Under the pieces are notes generated by a model. That model made no database searches. It was not told the origin of the DNA and saw only the letters and a program-made list of their open reading frames with translations. DNA of 14,586 nucleotides from assembly GCA_025464795.1 (NCBI GenBank), contig JAODNB010000279.1, forward strand, positions 1-14,586, written 5' to 3'. Shown piece after piece: positions 6,021 to 12,267 of this stretch (positions are counted from its first letter, which is position 1; each line of letters starts with the position of its first letter). A program made the position numbers and the translations under genes. Origin of the DNA: Frankiales bacterium. Its GTDB lineage: Bacteria; Actinomycetota; Actinomycetes; Mycobacteriales; SCTD01.

Positions 6021-7097
6021 CTAGACGTCGAGGACGCAGTCGCCTGCGGCGGCGGAGATGCAGGTCTGGACCCGACCGCCTTCGGTGTGCTCGGTGCCGT
6101 TGCGCAGGTCGCGGACGCTGCCGCCCGTGAGCGGCAGCACGCAGCTCTGGCAGATGCCCATGCGGCAGCCGAAGGGCATCTGGACACCGGCCTGCTCGCC
6201 GGCGAGCAGCAGCGTGGTGGCGCCGTCGACGGTGATGGCCTTGCCGCTCTTGGCGAAGGTGACAGTGCCCCCCTCCCCTCCGGCACCGGCCAGGGCGATG
6301 CTGAAGCGCTCGAGGTGCAGCCGCTCCGAGATGCCCCTGTCGCCCCAGACCTGCTCCGCGGCGTCGAGCATCGCCGGCGGGCCGCAGGCCCAGGTCTGGC
6401 GCTCGGCCCAGTCCGGGCACTGCGCGTCGAGGTTGGTCAGGTCGAGCATGCCCATCGCGTCGGTGAGCTGCTCGTGCACGCGAAGCGTCGGGTGCCTGTC
6501 GGCGAGCTCGTGCAGCTCCGTCCGAAACAGGACGTCGGCGGAGGTGGGGGCGGAGTGGACCAGGTCGATGTCGGGCAGCTCACCTCGCGAGTCGAGCGTG
6601 CGGAGCATCGAGATGATCGGCGTGATCCCGGATCCGGCGGTGAGGAACAGGATCCGCGCAGGCGGCGGACTGGGCAGCACGAAGTTGCCCTGAGGGGCCT
6701 GCAGCCGCACGATGGTGCCCGGTGCCAGGCCGTTGACGAGGTGTCCTGACAGGAAGCCCTCCGGCATCGCCTTGACGGTGATGGCGATCAGGCCGTCGTT
6801 CCTCACGGGCGTGCTGGTGAGGGAGTAGGACCGCCAGTGCCAGCGGCCGTCGACCTGGGTCCCGATCCCGATGTACTGCCCGGCTTCGTAGGAGCCGCTC
6901 CATCCCCAGCCGGGCTTGATCACCAGCGTCGCAGCGTGGTCGGTCTCCTTGCGGACCTCCACCACCTTGCCGCGCAGCTCGCGCGCGCTCCACAGCGGGT
7001 TGATCAGGTGCAGGTAGTCGTCCGGCAGCAGCGGGCTGCTCATCCGGGTCGCGGCAGCGCGCAGGGCCTGCTTCCACGGGGCGCGAGTGGGGGTCAC
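6021..7097 (-). CDS. Ferredoxin reductase-type electron donor to the desaturase (Rv3230c type)
   Basis: A 358-residue flavoprotein that strongly resembles mycobacterial Rv3230c, the NADPH-dependent oxidoreductase that feeds DesA3. Domains in order: N-terminal PLLPDDYLHLINPLWSAREL (22-41); FAD-binding beta barrel with RSYSLTS (89-95) and GTIVRLQAPQGNF; NAD(P)-binding domain with LTAGSGITP (152-160) and CGPPAM (238-243); and a plant-type 2Fe-2S domain with Cys311, Cys316, Cys319 and Cys346 (CRMGICQSC...QTC). Electrons flow NAD(P)H, FAD, 2Fe-2S, then to the di-iron centre of the desaturase. The GTG at 7097 is chosen because the family has a similar WxxALR stretch before the first conserved block; a shorter start at ATG 7043 is possible. 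It is the first gene of the operon, divergent from the PucR-type regulator. Confidence 0.93.
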   Translation of the reverse strand: MTPTRAPWKQALRAAATRMSSPLLPDDYLHLINPLWSARELRGKVVEVRKETDHAATLVIKPGWGWSGSYEAGQYIGIGTQVDGRWHWRSYSLTSTPVRNDGLIAITVKAMPEGFLSGHLVNGLAPGTIVRLQAPQGNFVLPSPPPARILFLTAGSGITPIISMLRTLDSRGELPDIDLVHSAPTSADVLFRTELHELADRHPTLRVHEQLTDAMGMLDLTNLDAQCPDWAERQTWACGPPAMLDAAEQVWGDRGISERLHLERFSIALAGAGGEGGTVTFAKSGKAITVDGATTLLLAGEQAGVQMPFGCRMGICQSCVLPLTGGSVRDLRNGTEHTEGGRVQTCISAAAGDCVLDV

Positions 7098-7149
7098 CTC
7101 AGAAGTCTCTCTTGATCCGCGGCAAACATGTCCATGCCCTGGGATACGC

Positions 7150-7163
7150 TTCTGGATCGAGAA
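7150..7163. promoter_or_regulatory. Near-perfect palindrome in the regulator/desaturase divergent region
   Basis: TTCTGGATCGAGAA reads the same on both strands except for one mismatched pair (12 of 14 bases symmetric), centred on GATC. It lies 23 bases before the regulator ATG and about 53 bases before the reductase start. It is a candidate binding site for the adjacent PucR-type regulator. A looser element, GGCA-N10-TGCC, lies next to it at 7121-7138. Confidence 0.4.
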
Positions 7164-7186
7164 CTTGTGCTGAGGAGACAGTTTCT

Positions 7187-8350
7187 ATGGCGTCTGAGGT
7201 TCCGTGGAAGGCGCTTCCCGGCGGTTTGGCCGACAGCGTGCGGCCGCACCTGCCGGGTGTCGTCGCCGAGATCATCGCTGCCGTCGCCGAGGAGGTGCCC
7301 GACTACGCCCGTCCGATCGAGGGAGCCTTCGGTGAGGGGCTGCGGCTGGGAGTCGAGGTCGCCCTGGGGCGCTTCCTCGAGCTGCCAGGGACCTCGTCGC
7401 CGGCGCTGGGCCCTCGGGACCGGCGCCTGTACGTCGACCTCGGGCGTGGTGAGCTGCGTCAGGGCCGGGAGCTGCAGACCCTGCTGGCGGCCTACCGCGT
7501 CGGGGCGCGCGTGGCGTTCCGTCGTTTCGCCGACATCGCGCGGGAAGCCGGCTTCGAGGCAGATGCCGTCGTACCGCTGGCCGAGTCAGTTTTCGCCTAC
7601 ATCGACGAGCTCTCCGCGACCTCGGTCGAGGGATATGCCCGTGAGCAGTCCACCCGGGCGGGTGAGGCCGACCGTCGGCGCAGCGAGCTGCTCACCCTCC
7701 TGCTGTCCGGACTCGCCGACGGGCCGGCCCTCGCTGCCGCGGCCGCACTGGCCGGGTGGACGATCCCCGAGCAGGTGGTTGCCGTGGTGCTCGAACCTGG
7801 ACGCGGGGAGGGGCTCGCGACGCGGCTCGGGCAGACCGCCTTGGTGGGGAGGGAGGCGCATGCTCTCGTCGCCGTGCTCCCTGCGCCGGGCCGGGCCTCC
7901 GGGCGGCCTCGGCTCGCGCAGCGGCTGGCCGGTCGAGGCGCCGTCGTGAGCCCTGCCAAGCCGGTCGCCGAGCTCCGTACCTGCCTCGCCCTGGCCCGCG
8001 CGGCAGCTGCCCTCACCGAGACCGGCGTGCTGACCGGGGATCCGGTCTTCGTGGACGAGCACCTGTCCACCCTGCTGCTGCACCGGGACGCAGACCTGCT
8101 CGGCCTGATCGTCGCCGAGCGGCTGCGGCCGCTGGACGGGCTGAAGCCGACGACCCGGGCTCGGCTGGAGGAGACCCTGCTGTCGTGGCTGGCACATCGA
8201 GGTGAGCGGCAGCGGGTCGCTGCCGAGCTGCACGTGCACCCGCAAACGGTCGGTTACCGGCTGGGGCAGCTGCGGGAGCTGTTCGGCGACCTGCTGGAGC
8301 AGCCGCACGTGCGCTTCGAGCTGGAGATCGCCCTGCGCGGCTCCCGCTGA
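7187..8350 (+). CDS. PucR/CdaR-type transcriptional regulator
   Basis: A 387-residue protein. The N-terminal half (about 20-155) is an all-helical sensory domain with ELQTLLAAYRVGARVAFRRF, typical of actinobacterial PucR-like regulators. A degenerate middle domain follows (about 165-300). The C-terminal helix-turn-helix of the PucR family is clear: ARLEETLLSWLAHRG, then QRVAAELHVHPQTVGYRLGQ (about 325-362). No ligand can be inferred. The start at ATG 7187 is supported by AGGAG at 7173-7177, nine bases upstream; the frame stays open to 7112 but that region has no ribosome site. It is divergent from the reductase/desaturase operon with 89 bp between starts, so it probably controls that operon and itself. 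Its stop lies 7 bases from the converging DUF4235 gene. Confidence 0.88.
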   Translation: MASEVPWKALPGGLADSVRPHLPGVVAEIIAAVAEEVPDYARPIEGAFGEGLRLGVEVALGRFLELPGTSSPALGPRDRRLYVDLGRGELRQGRELQTLLAAYRVGARVAFRRFADIAREAGFEADAVVPLAESVFAYIDELSATSVEGYAREQSTRAGEADRRRSELLTLLLSGLADGPALAAAAALAGWTIPEQVVAVVLEPGRGEGLATRLGQTALVGREAHALVAVLPAPGRASGRPRLAQRLAGRGAVVSPAKPVAELRTCLALARAAAALTETGVLTGDPVFVDEHLSTLLLHRDADLLGLIVAERLRPLDGLKPTTRARLEETLLSWLAHRGERQRVAAELHVHPQTVGYRLGQLRELFGDLLEQPHVRFELEIALRGSR

Positions 8351-8357
8351 CGGGGCG

Positions 8358-8633
8358 CTACTTCTGCTTCTTGTCCTTCACCGGCCAGACGCCGGTCGTG
8401 GCCTCGAACGACTTCGCGCTGCCGCGCTGGGCGGCGGCCTTCACGCCCGCGTACACGGCGCCTTGGAGGGCTGCAGCGGGGATCACGGCCTTCCAGGACG
8501 TGTCGCGCTGCGTGGGCTTCGGCGGCTTCTCGTCGCCGACCAGCGTCCAGAGCTTCGCGAAGAGCTTCTTGGCCAGGATCCCGCCGACGAGACCGAACAC
8601 GATGCTCCACGGCTTGTACAGCAGGCCGGTCAT
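8358..8633 (-). CDS. DUF4235 family small membrane protein
   Basis: A 91-residue protein. It opens GLLYKPWSIVFGLVGGILAKKLFAKLW, the usual start of actinobacterial DUF4235 proteins, and a second hydrophobic segment spans about 48-68 (WKAVIPAAALQGAVYAGVKAA). The tail is Lys-rich (VKDKKQK). The second segment and PxxAAAxQGxVxA pattern also fit the family. Molecular function is unknown. The ATG at 8633 is chosen because it overlaps the stop of the upstream DUF3618 gene (ATGA, 8630-8633). An earlier in-frame ATG at 8675 would overlap that gene by 46 bases and lengthen the protein atypically. It is last in a three-gene operon. Confidence 0.85.
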   Translation of the reverse strand: MTGLLYKPWSIVFGLVGGILAKKLFAKLWTLVGDEKPPKPTQRDTSWKAVIPAAALQGAVYAGVKAAAQRGSAKSFEATTGVWPVKDKKQK

Positions 8634-8869
8634 CGCTTCTTGCTCCGCGTGCCCTTGCTGCGCTTCTTGCTCCACGTGCGGAGGACGACCAGGAGCGCAA
8701 GCCCCCCACCGACGGCGGCGAGTGCCGTCTGGTTGGCCTTCACGGCCTGGGTGAGCCGGGTCTTCACGTCGCTCTTGACCTTGAGGGCCGCTGTCGTCTC
8801 CGCCAGGGCCGTTCGCGTGGCGGCGATCTCGGCGCGCGCCTTCTCGACCTCGCTCGTCGTGTCGCTCAT
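8630..8869 (-). CDS. DUF3618 family small membrane protein
   Basis: A 79-residue protein. The N-terminal amphipathic helix (VEKARAEIAATRTALAETTAALKVKSDVK, about 8-36) is the DUF3618 signature: an acidic/Ala-rich segment with IxxTRxxLAxT spacing. One membrane helix (about 50-64) and a strongly basic tail (SKKRSKGTRSKKR) follow. It is probably tail-anchored with the helix in the cytoplasm; function is unknown. The start ATG overlaps the stop of the holin-like gene (ATGA, 8866-8869), and its own stop overlaps the DUF4235 start, so all three are likely made together in fixed ratio. The frame remains open far upstream, but only this start gives the family's usual length. Confidence 0.85.
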   Translation of the reverse strand: MSDTTSEVEKARAEIAATRTALAETTAALKVKSDVKTRLTQAVKANQTALAAVGGGLALLVVLRTWSKKRSKGTRSKKR

Positions 8870-9261
8870 CGAGCGGCCGCCGTCTTCACCGCAGCGACAT
8901 CGGCCTTCGCGCTGGCGATCGTCGCAGCAGGAGCGGGTGAGCCCATCTTGCTCAGGAAGCGCTTGCCCACGAGGGCCAGGACGACCGCCAGCAGGAGCAG
9001 GGCTCCGCCGACGATGAGGGCGGCCAGCCAACCGGACACCACGGTCGCGAGACCGAGCACGGCAGCGGCGAGCAGCACCATCGCGGCGAAGTGCACGAGC
9101 ACGAGGGCAGCGATCAGGGCCCCGGCCCCGGCTCCGCCCTTCTTGGCCTTGGCGCCGAGCTCCAGCTTGGCCAGGGCGATCTCCTGGCTGACGAGCGTCT
9201 TCGTCTGGTCGCTCAGCTGCTGGAGCAGCTGTGGCGTCGAGAGCTGTGCGGTTGCGGTCAT
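8866..9261 (-). CDS. Phage-holin-family (DUF1469-type) membrane protein
   Basis: A 131-residue protein. The soluble N-terminus (about 7-40, LLQQLSDQTKTLVSQEIALAKLEL) is amphipathic and characteristic of the actinobacterial holin superfamily III/DUF1469 group. Two long membrane helices follow (about 46-72 and 76-98), then a basic turn, GKRFLSK, and an Ala-rich tail. Despite the family name, nothing else phage-like lies nearby. These proteins are usual chromosomal envelope components in actinobacteria, found with DUF3618 and DUF4235 as here. It is the first gene of the operon. A GAGGGG lies somewhat far (about ten bases) before the ATG at 9261. The gap to the divergent F420-type gene holds a perfect 14-bp palindrome. 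Confidence 0.85.
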   Translation of the reverse strand: MTATAQLSTPQLLQQLSDQTKTLVSQEIALAKLELGAKAKKGGAGAGALIAALVLVHFAAMVLLAAAVLGLATVVSGWLAALIVGGALLLLAVVLALVGKRFLSKMGSPAPAATIASAKADVAAVKTAAAR

Positions 9262-9300
9262 TCCCGGACTGTCCCCTCATGGCGTGGTCGTGGTGATCAT

Positions 9301-9314
9301 GCCGTGCGCACGGC
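9301..9314. promoter_or_regulatory. Perfect 14-bp palindrome in a divergent intergenic region
   Basis: GCCGTGCGCACGGC is fully self-complementary. It lies 39 bases before the holin-like gene start and 65 bases before the oxidoreductase start, in a 118-bp divergent gap. Its core, CGTGCGCACG, also occurs at 4242-4251. It is a candidate operator for an unidentified dimeric regulator. Confidence 0.4.
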
Positions 9315-9379
9315 CCTACCCGCAGCCGCAGCGCCGTGAACCTCCCTCGAGGACGCGGGCCGAGGGCTACGGTCTTGCC

Positions 9380-9811
9380 ATGCCAAGTGACTTCCAGATG
9401 AAGGCGATGAACGCCGTGCACCGCACCGCTCTGAAGGTGACGGGTGGGAAGGTCGGCTGGACCCTGATCGGCATGCCCGTCATCGAGCTGACGACGACAG
9501 GGCGCAAGAGCGGCCTGCCGCGGACGGTGATGCTGACCTCGCCGCACCAGGAGGGGTTGATGCACGTCGTCGTCGCCTCACGAGGCGGCGACGACAAGCC
9601 GCCGGCGTGGCTGGGCAACATCGTGGCCGAACCACGGGTGCAGGTCGCCATGGGTGGAGAGGCCGCTCAGCCCTGGACGGCGCGGGTGGCCAGCCCCGAG
9701 GAACGGGCCCGGCTCTGGCCGGTGCTGTCCAGCAAGCACAAGAACTACGCCGCTTACCAGCGCAAGACCGAGCGGGAGATCCCGCTCGTGCTCCTGGAAC
9801 CGGTCAGCTGA
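9380..9811 (+). CDS. F420-type nitroreductase-family oxidoreductase (Ddn/FDOR-A like)
   Basis: A 143-residue protein of the deazaflavin-dependent (DUF385) family. The signature LTTTGRKSGLPRTV (37-50) is the usual strand and phosphate-binding loop. GGDDKPPAWLGNI (69-81) matches the family's GG...P.W..N segment that holds the F420 tail and deazaflavin. The length is typical. Members use reduced cofactor F420 to reduce quinones and other unsaturated or nitro compounds; the physiological substrate is unknown here. The ATG at 9380 matches the family's normal N-terminus (short helix, HRTALKVTGG); the frame is open further upstream only by GC bias. The ribosome site is weak. The last 8 bases overlap the converging phosphatase gene. 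Confidence 0.88.
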   Translation: MPSDFQMKAMNAVHRTALKVTGGKVGWTLIGMPVIELTTTGRKSGLPRTVMLTSPHQEGLMHVVVASRGGDDKPPAWLGNIVAEPRVQVAMGGEAAQPWTARVASPEERARLWPVLSSKHKNYAAYQRKTEREIPLVLLEPVS

Positions 9812-10991
9812 GAGACCCCTGCGGGTGCAGGTCCACGCAGACGACCAGCGCATCGTCAGCGAGTCCGTCGTACGGGGCCCCGCTGTGGTGCTCTGCGTGC
9901 AGCTGTCTCAGGGTGTGGCGCGTCGTCTCCGCCGCAGACAGCAGCCGGCAGTCGCGCAGGACTCCTGCCAGGCTGTCGGAGAAGCTCGCCCCGCTCCGGG
10001 TGCGCGTTCCGTGCACCCCGTCGCTGACGATGAGGAAGCGGTCCCCGGGTGCAACCTCGATCTCCTGCTCGTTGTAGATCGTCTCCTCGAACATGCCGAG
10101 GGGGAGCTGGTGCTCGAGCTCGACGAGGTGCGTCCTGCCCTCCCGGACCTGGTAGAGCTGGGGCGACCCTGCGTCCACGACGCGCGCGCGGCCCTGGAGG
10201 AGGTCGAACTGGAACATCAGCGCCGAGACGAACATCTCGCCCCCGTGATGGGCGTACACGGCCTGGTCCGCCAGCGCTGCCTGCTCGGCCAGGGGCACCT
10301 CGGCGAAGCGCGCGTTGCGCAGGGCTCCGAGCGCCAAGGTCGTGCACAGCGCAGCCGGGACCCCGCGACCCGTGCCGTCCAGGACCGCGAGGTGCAGCAC
10401 GTCCCGATCGCGCGTCCAGTCGAAGGCGTCCCCGGCGATCGAGTACGCCGGTTCGAGCAGCCCGGCAGCGGTGACGTCGGCGTCGGAGTAGGCGGTGCCG
10501 GGGAGCAGGGACCACTGGATCTCGGCAGCGACCGTCAGCGGCTGCTGCCTGCGGCTCCGCTCGGGCGGCCCGCTGACCGTTCCGAGAGCAGCCAGTGCCT
10601 GGGCGATCAGCGGCGCGCAGCGATCGAGGTCGAGGCGAAGGGCCGCATCCGGCGCGCACGAGAAGGACAGCTCCAGCACGCCCTCACGGCGCCCGCGGGT
10701 GGTGAGGGGCACCATCAGCTCGACCCGTCCCTCCTTCGGGTTCAGCAGGGCGGTCTGGGCGGCGAAGCACCGCCCAGCCAGCGTGCCCTCCACGGTCTGG
10801 GCGTGCTCGCCCTCGTTCGAGGCCAGGGTCCATGCCGTGGAACGGAGGGTCTGCTGCCGGTAGTCCACGAGCCAGACCTGCGCCCGCGCGTCGAGCCGCT
10901 CCTCGAGACAGCGGCACAGCTCGGACAGCAGGCTGTGCGCGCCGGCGCGCTCGAGCAGGGCAGTGACCTCGTCGAGCAGGGCGGAGGTCAT
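9804..10991 (-). CDS. SpoIIE-type PP2C serine/threonine phosphatase with N-terminal GAF-like sensor domain
   Basis: A 395-residue protein. Residues about 1-135 look like a GAF-type sensor domain (LLSELCRCLEERL...VWLVDY...VPLTTRGRREGVLELSF). From about 155 (AAEIQWSLLP) it is a SpoIIE/RsbU-type PP2C domain. The metal-binding acids are Asp188 and Asp191 in AGDAFDW, Asp205 in DGTGRGVPAAL, Asp324 in VSDGV and Asp379-Asp380 in DDALVV. The central motif is DGTGRG where the family more often has DxxGHG, but the metal Asp is kept, so activity is likely. Relatives dephosphorylate anti-sigma-factor antagonists in partner switching; no such partner is in the window. No membrane segment is seen. The start at 10991 is fixed by TAGGAG seven bases upstream. 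The divergent MarR gene starts 83 bp away. Confidence 0.88.
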   Translation of the reverse strand: MTSALLDEVTALLERAGAHSLLSELCRCLEERLDARAQVWLVDYRQQTLRSTAWTLASNEGEHAQTVEGTLAGRCFAAQTALLNPKEGRVELMVPLTTRGRREGVLELSFSCAPDAALRLDLDRCAPLIAQALAALGTVSGPPERSRRQQPLTVAAEIQWSLLPGTAYSDADVTAAGLLEPAYSIAGDAFDWTRDRDVLHLAVLDGTGRGVPAALCTTLALGALRNARFAEVPLAEQAALADQAVYAHHGGEMFVSALMFQFDLLQGRARVVDAGSPQLYQVREGRTHLVELEHQLPLGMFEETIYNEQEIEVAPGDRFLIVSDGVHGTRTRSGASFSDSLAGVLRDCRLLSAAETTRHTLRQLHAEHHSGAPYDGLADDALVVCVDLHPQGSLS

Positions 10992-11074
10992 GGAAGCACT
11001 CCTACCAGGGTTGACGGGTACCCCGCGAGGGAACTCTCTGCGCACTGCCGGCCTAGTGGTGCCAGACTTCGGAG

Positions 11075-11563
11075 GTGGGAACGATCTCGCGGCATCCAGG
11101 TGCTCAGCCGGATGACCTCGCTGCCGCCGTTGACGCCGCCCTCACGCCGCTCCTCCTGCTGTCCTCGCGCGCTGCCGCGGATGCCTCGCAGCGGGTGTCC
11201 ACCTCGCAGCTCCAGGCCCTGCTGGCGCTGGAGCACCGAGGGCCCCTGAACCTCACGCGGTTCGCAGACGCGCTCAACGTGATCCCGTCGTCGGCGTCGC
11301 GGCTCTGTGACCGGCTCGTCGCGGCCGATCTCGTCACCCGGACGCCGGCGGAGACAGACCGGCGCGAGGTCGTCCTGCAGCTGACGAGCAACGGGCGCAA
11401 GCTCGTCCGGCAGATCCGGAGGCTGCGCAGGGAGGCCCTCGACGTCGCCTTGGAGCAGATGGGCCCGCGCGACCGCGTCAGCCTGCTCAAGGGACTGACC
11501 GCCCTGGGGGCGCTGCTGAACGAGGAGCGGGACGCCGACGAGGCGGGTGCAGCTCACGGGTAG
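11075..11563 (+). CDS. MarR-family transcriptional regulator
   Basis: A 162-residue winged helix-turn-helix protein. The DNA-binding part runs STSQLQALLALE, then LTRFADALNVIPSSASRLCDRLVAADLV (59-87), with the wing at TRTPAETDRREVVLQLT (88-104), including the conserved DRR. Helices for dimerisation lie at both ends. Cys78 sits in the recognition helix; whether it is redox-active cannot be judged. The GTG at 11075 is the only sensible start: an in-frame TAG stands at 11054-11056 and no ATG follows before the first helix. No ribosome site is placed correctly (GGAGG touches the start), so it may be leaderless. Just after its stop is an inverted repeat, TTGTC-N4-GACAA, upstream of the flavodoxin-fold gene it probably regulates. 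Confidence 0.85.
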   Translation: MGTISRHPGAQPDDLAAAVDAALTPLLLLSSRAAADASQRVSTSQLQALLALEHRGPLNLTRFADALNVIPSSASRLCDRLVAADLVTRTPAETDRREVVLQLTSNGRKLVRQIRRLRREALDVALEQMGPRDRVSLLKGLTALGALLNEERDADEAGAAHG

Positions 11564-11577
11564 TTGTCTCCGGACAA
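11564..11577. promoter_or_regulatory. Inverted repeat TTGTC-N4-GACAA between marR-type and oxidoreductase genes
   Basis: Five-base arms TTGTC (11564-11568) and GACAA (11573-11577) flank TCCG. The element begins one base after the regulator's TAG and lies 56 bases before the oxidoreductase ATG. Size and symmetry suit a MarR dimer. It could also overlap a promoter for the downstream gene. The assignment is inferred from position. Confidence 0.4.
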
Positions 11578-11633
11578 TCACCTGCGAAAGGTAGCGGGCG
11601 TGTACTGCCCTGAGGGGTGGGAAGGGCACCTGC

Positions 11634-12239
11634 ATGACTTCTGTGATCGCACTCGTGTGCACCCTGACCCCGTCTCCCGATCCCTCCAGCAGCCAGCTGC
11701 TCGCCGAGCAGGTGCTCGCCGGCTTCGCCGAGCAGGGCTGCACGACCAGCCTCGTCCGCGTCGTCGACCACGACGTGAAGCCGGGGGTGAAGAAGGACAT
11801 GGGTGCAGGAGATGCTTGGCCGGGGATCCGCGCGCAGGTGCTCGAGGCCGACGTCCTGCTGATCGCGACGCCCATCTGGATGGGACAGCAGTCCAGCGTC
11901 TGCAAGCGGGTCCTCGAGCGGCTCGACGCTGAGCTCTCGGAGAAGGACGAGCAGGGTCGGCTGCTGACCTACGGGAAGGTCGCCTGCCTGGCGGTCGTGG
12001 GCAACGAGGACGGCGCGCACTTCGTGACCGCTGAGGTGTTCCAGGCGCTCAACGACGTGGGCTTCACGGTGCCCGCCGCCGCCGTCACCTACTGGCACGG
12101 CCCGGCGATGGGCTCGACGGACTACAAGGACCTGGACGAGGTCCCTGAGGTCACCGCTGGGACCACCAAGACGCTCGTGGCCAACACGCTGCACCTGGCC
12201 ACCCTGCTGAAGAAGGACCAGTACCCGCCCGCGAGCTGA
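11634..12239 (+). CDS. Flavodoxin-fold NAD(P)H-dependent oxidoreductase
   Basis: A 201-residue protein with an alpha/beta flavodoxin fold. The first strand and phosphate loop are IALVCTLTPSPDPSSSQ (5-21), the FMN-ring loop is TPIWMGQQSS (79-88), and a third flavin-contact loop is VVGNEDGAH (121-129). YWHGPAMGSTDY (153-164) is typical of this NADPH-dependent FMN reductase/flavodoxin-like subgroup. It probably binds FMN and reduces small molecules such as quinones or flavins with NAD(P)H; the substrate is unknown. A GGAAGGG ribosome site precedes the ATG at 11634. It follows the MarR gene on the same strand after a 70-bp gap containing an inverted repeat, suggesting induction by a MarR ligand. 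The neighbouring F420-type reductase gives a second redox enzyme, but no link is proven. Confidence 0.87.
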   Translation: MTSVIALVCTLTPSPDPSSSQLLAEQVLAGFAEQGCTTSLVRVVDHDVKPGVKKDMGAGDAWPGIRAQVLEADVLLIATPIWMGQQSSVCKRVLERLDAELSEKDEQGRLLTYGKVACLAVVGNEDGAHFVTAEVFQALNDVGFTVPAAAVTYWHGPAMGSTDYKDLDEVPEVTAGTTKTLVANTLHLATLLKKDQYPPAS

Positions 12240-12267
12240 GGACTCAGGCGGTCTTGAGGCCCTCAGC
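12235..12267. terminator. Inverted repeat across a convergent junction
   Basis: GCTGAGG (12235-12241) is the exact reverse complement of CCTCAGC (12261-12267), with a 19-base loop that can itself pair (CTCA with TGAG). It overlaps the stop of the oxidoreductase and the end of the topoisomerase gene. A bidirectional terminator is plausible, but there is no U-run. Confidence 0.35.

Noticed and set aside
5078..6130. A 350-codon plus-strand frame across the desaturase and reductase genes
   Set aside because: It is antisense to genes with unmistakable histidine boxes and a 2Fe-2S motif; the product is Val/Arg/Glu-rich with no recognisable pattern.
8343..8354. CCCG-CTGA-CGGG as a terminator between the regulator and DUF4235 genes
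   Set aside because: The stem is only four pairs, too short to claim in DNA of this GC content.
8866..9261. Prophage remnant, suggested by the holin-family protein
   Set aside because: No integrase, capsid, tail or endolysin gene is near; the gene sits in the usual chromosomal DUF3618/DUF4235 operon.
11011..11016. TTGACG as a -35 box for the MarR gene
   Set aside because: The sequence 17-18 bases downstream is CTCTCT, unlike a -10 box.
9654..11249. A 531-codon open frame on the plus strand, antisense to the SpoIIE-type phosphatase
   Set aside because: Its translation is low-complexity and lacks any domain, while the minus strand has a full PP2C domain with a good ribosome site. Long antisense frames are expected in such GC-rich coding DNA.
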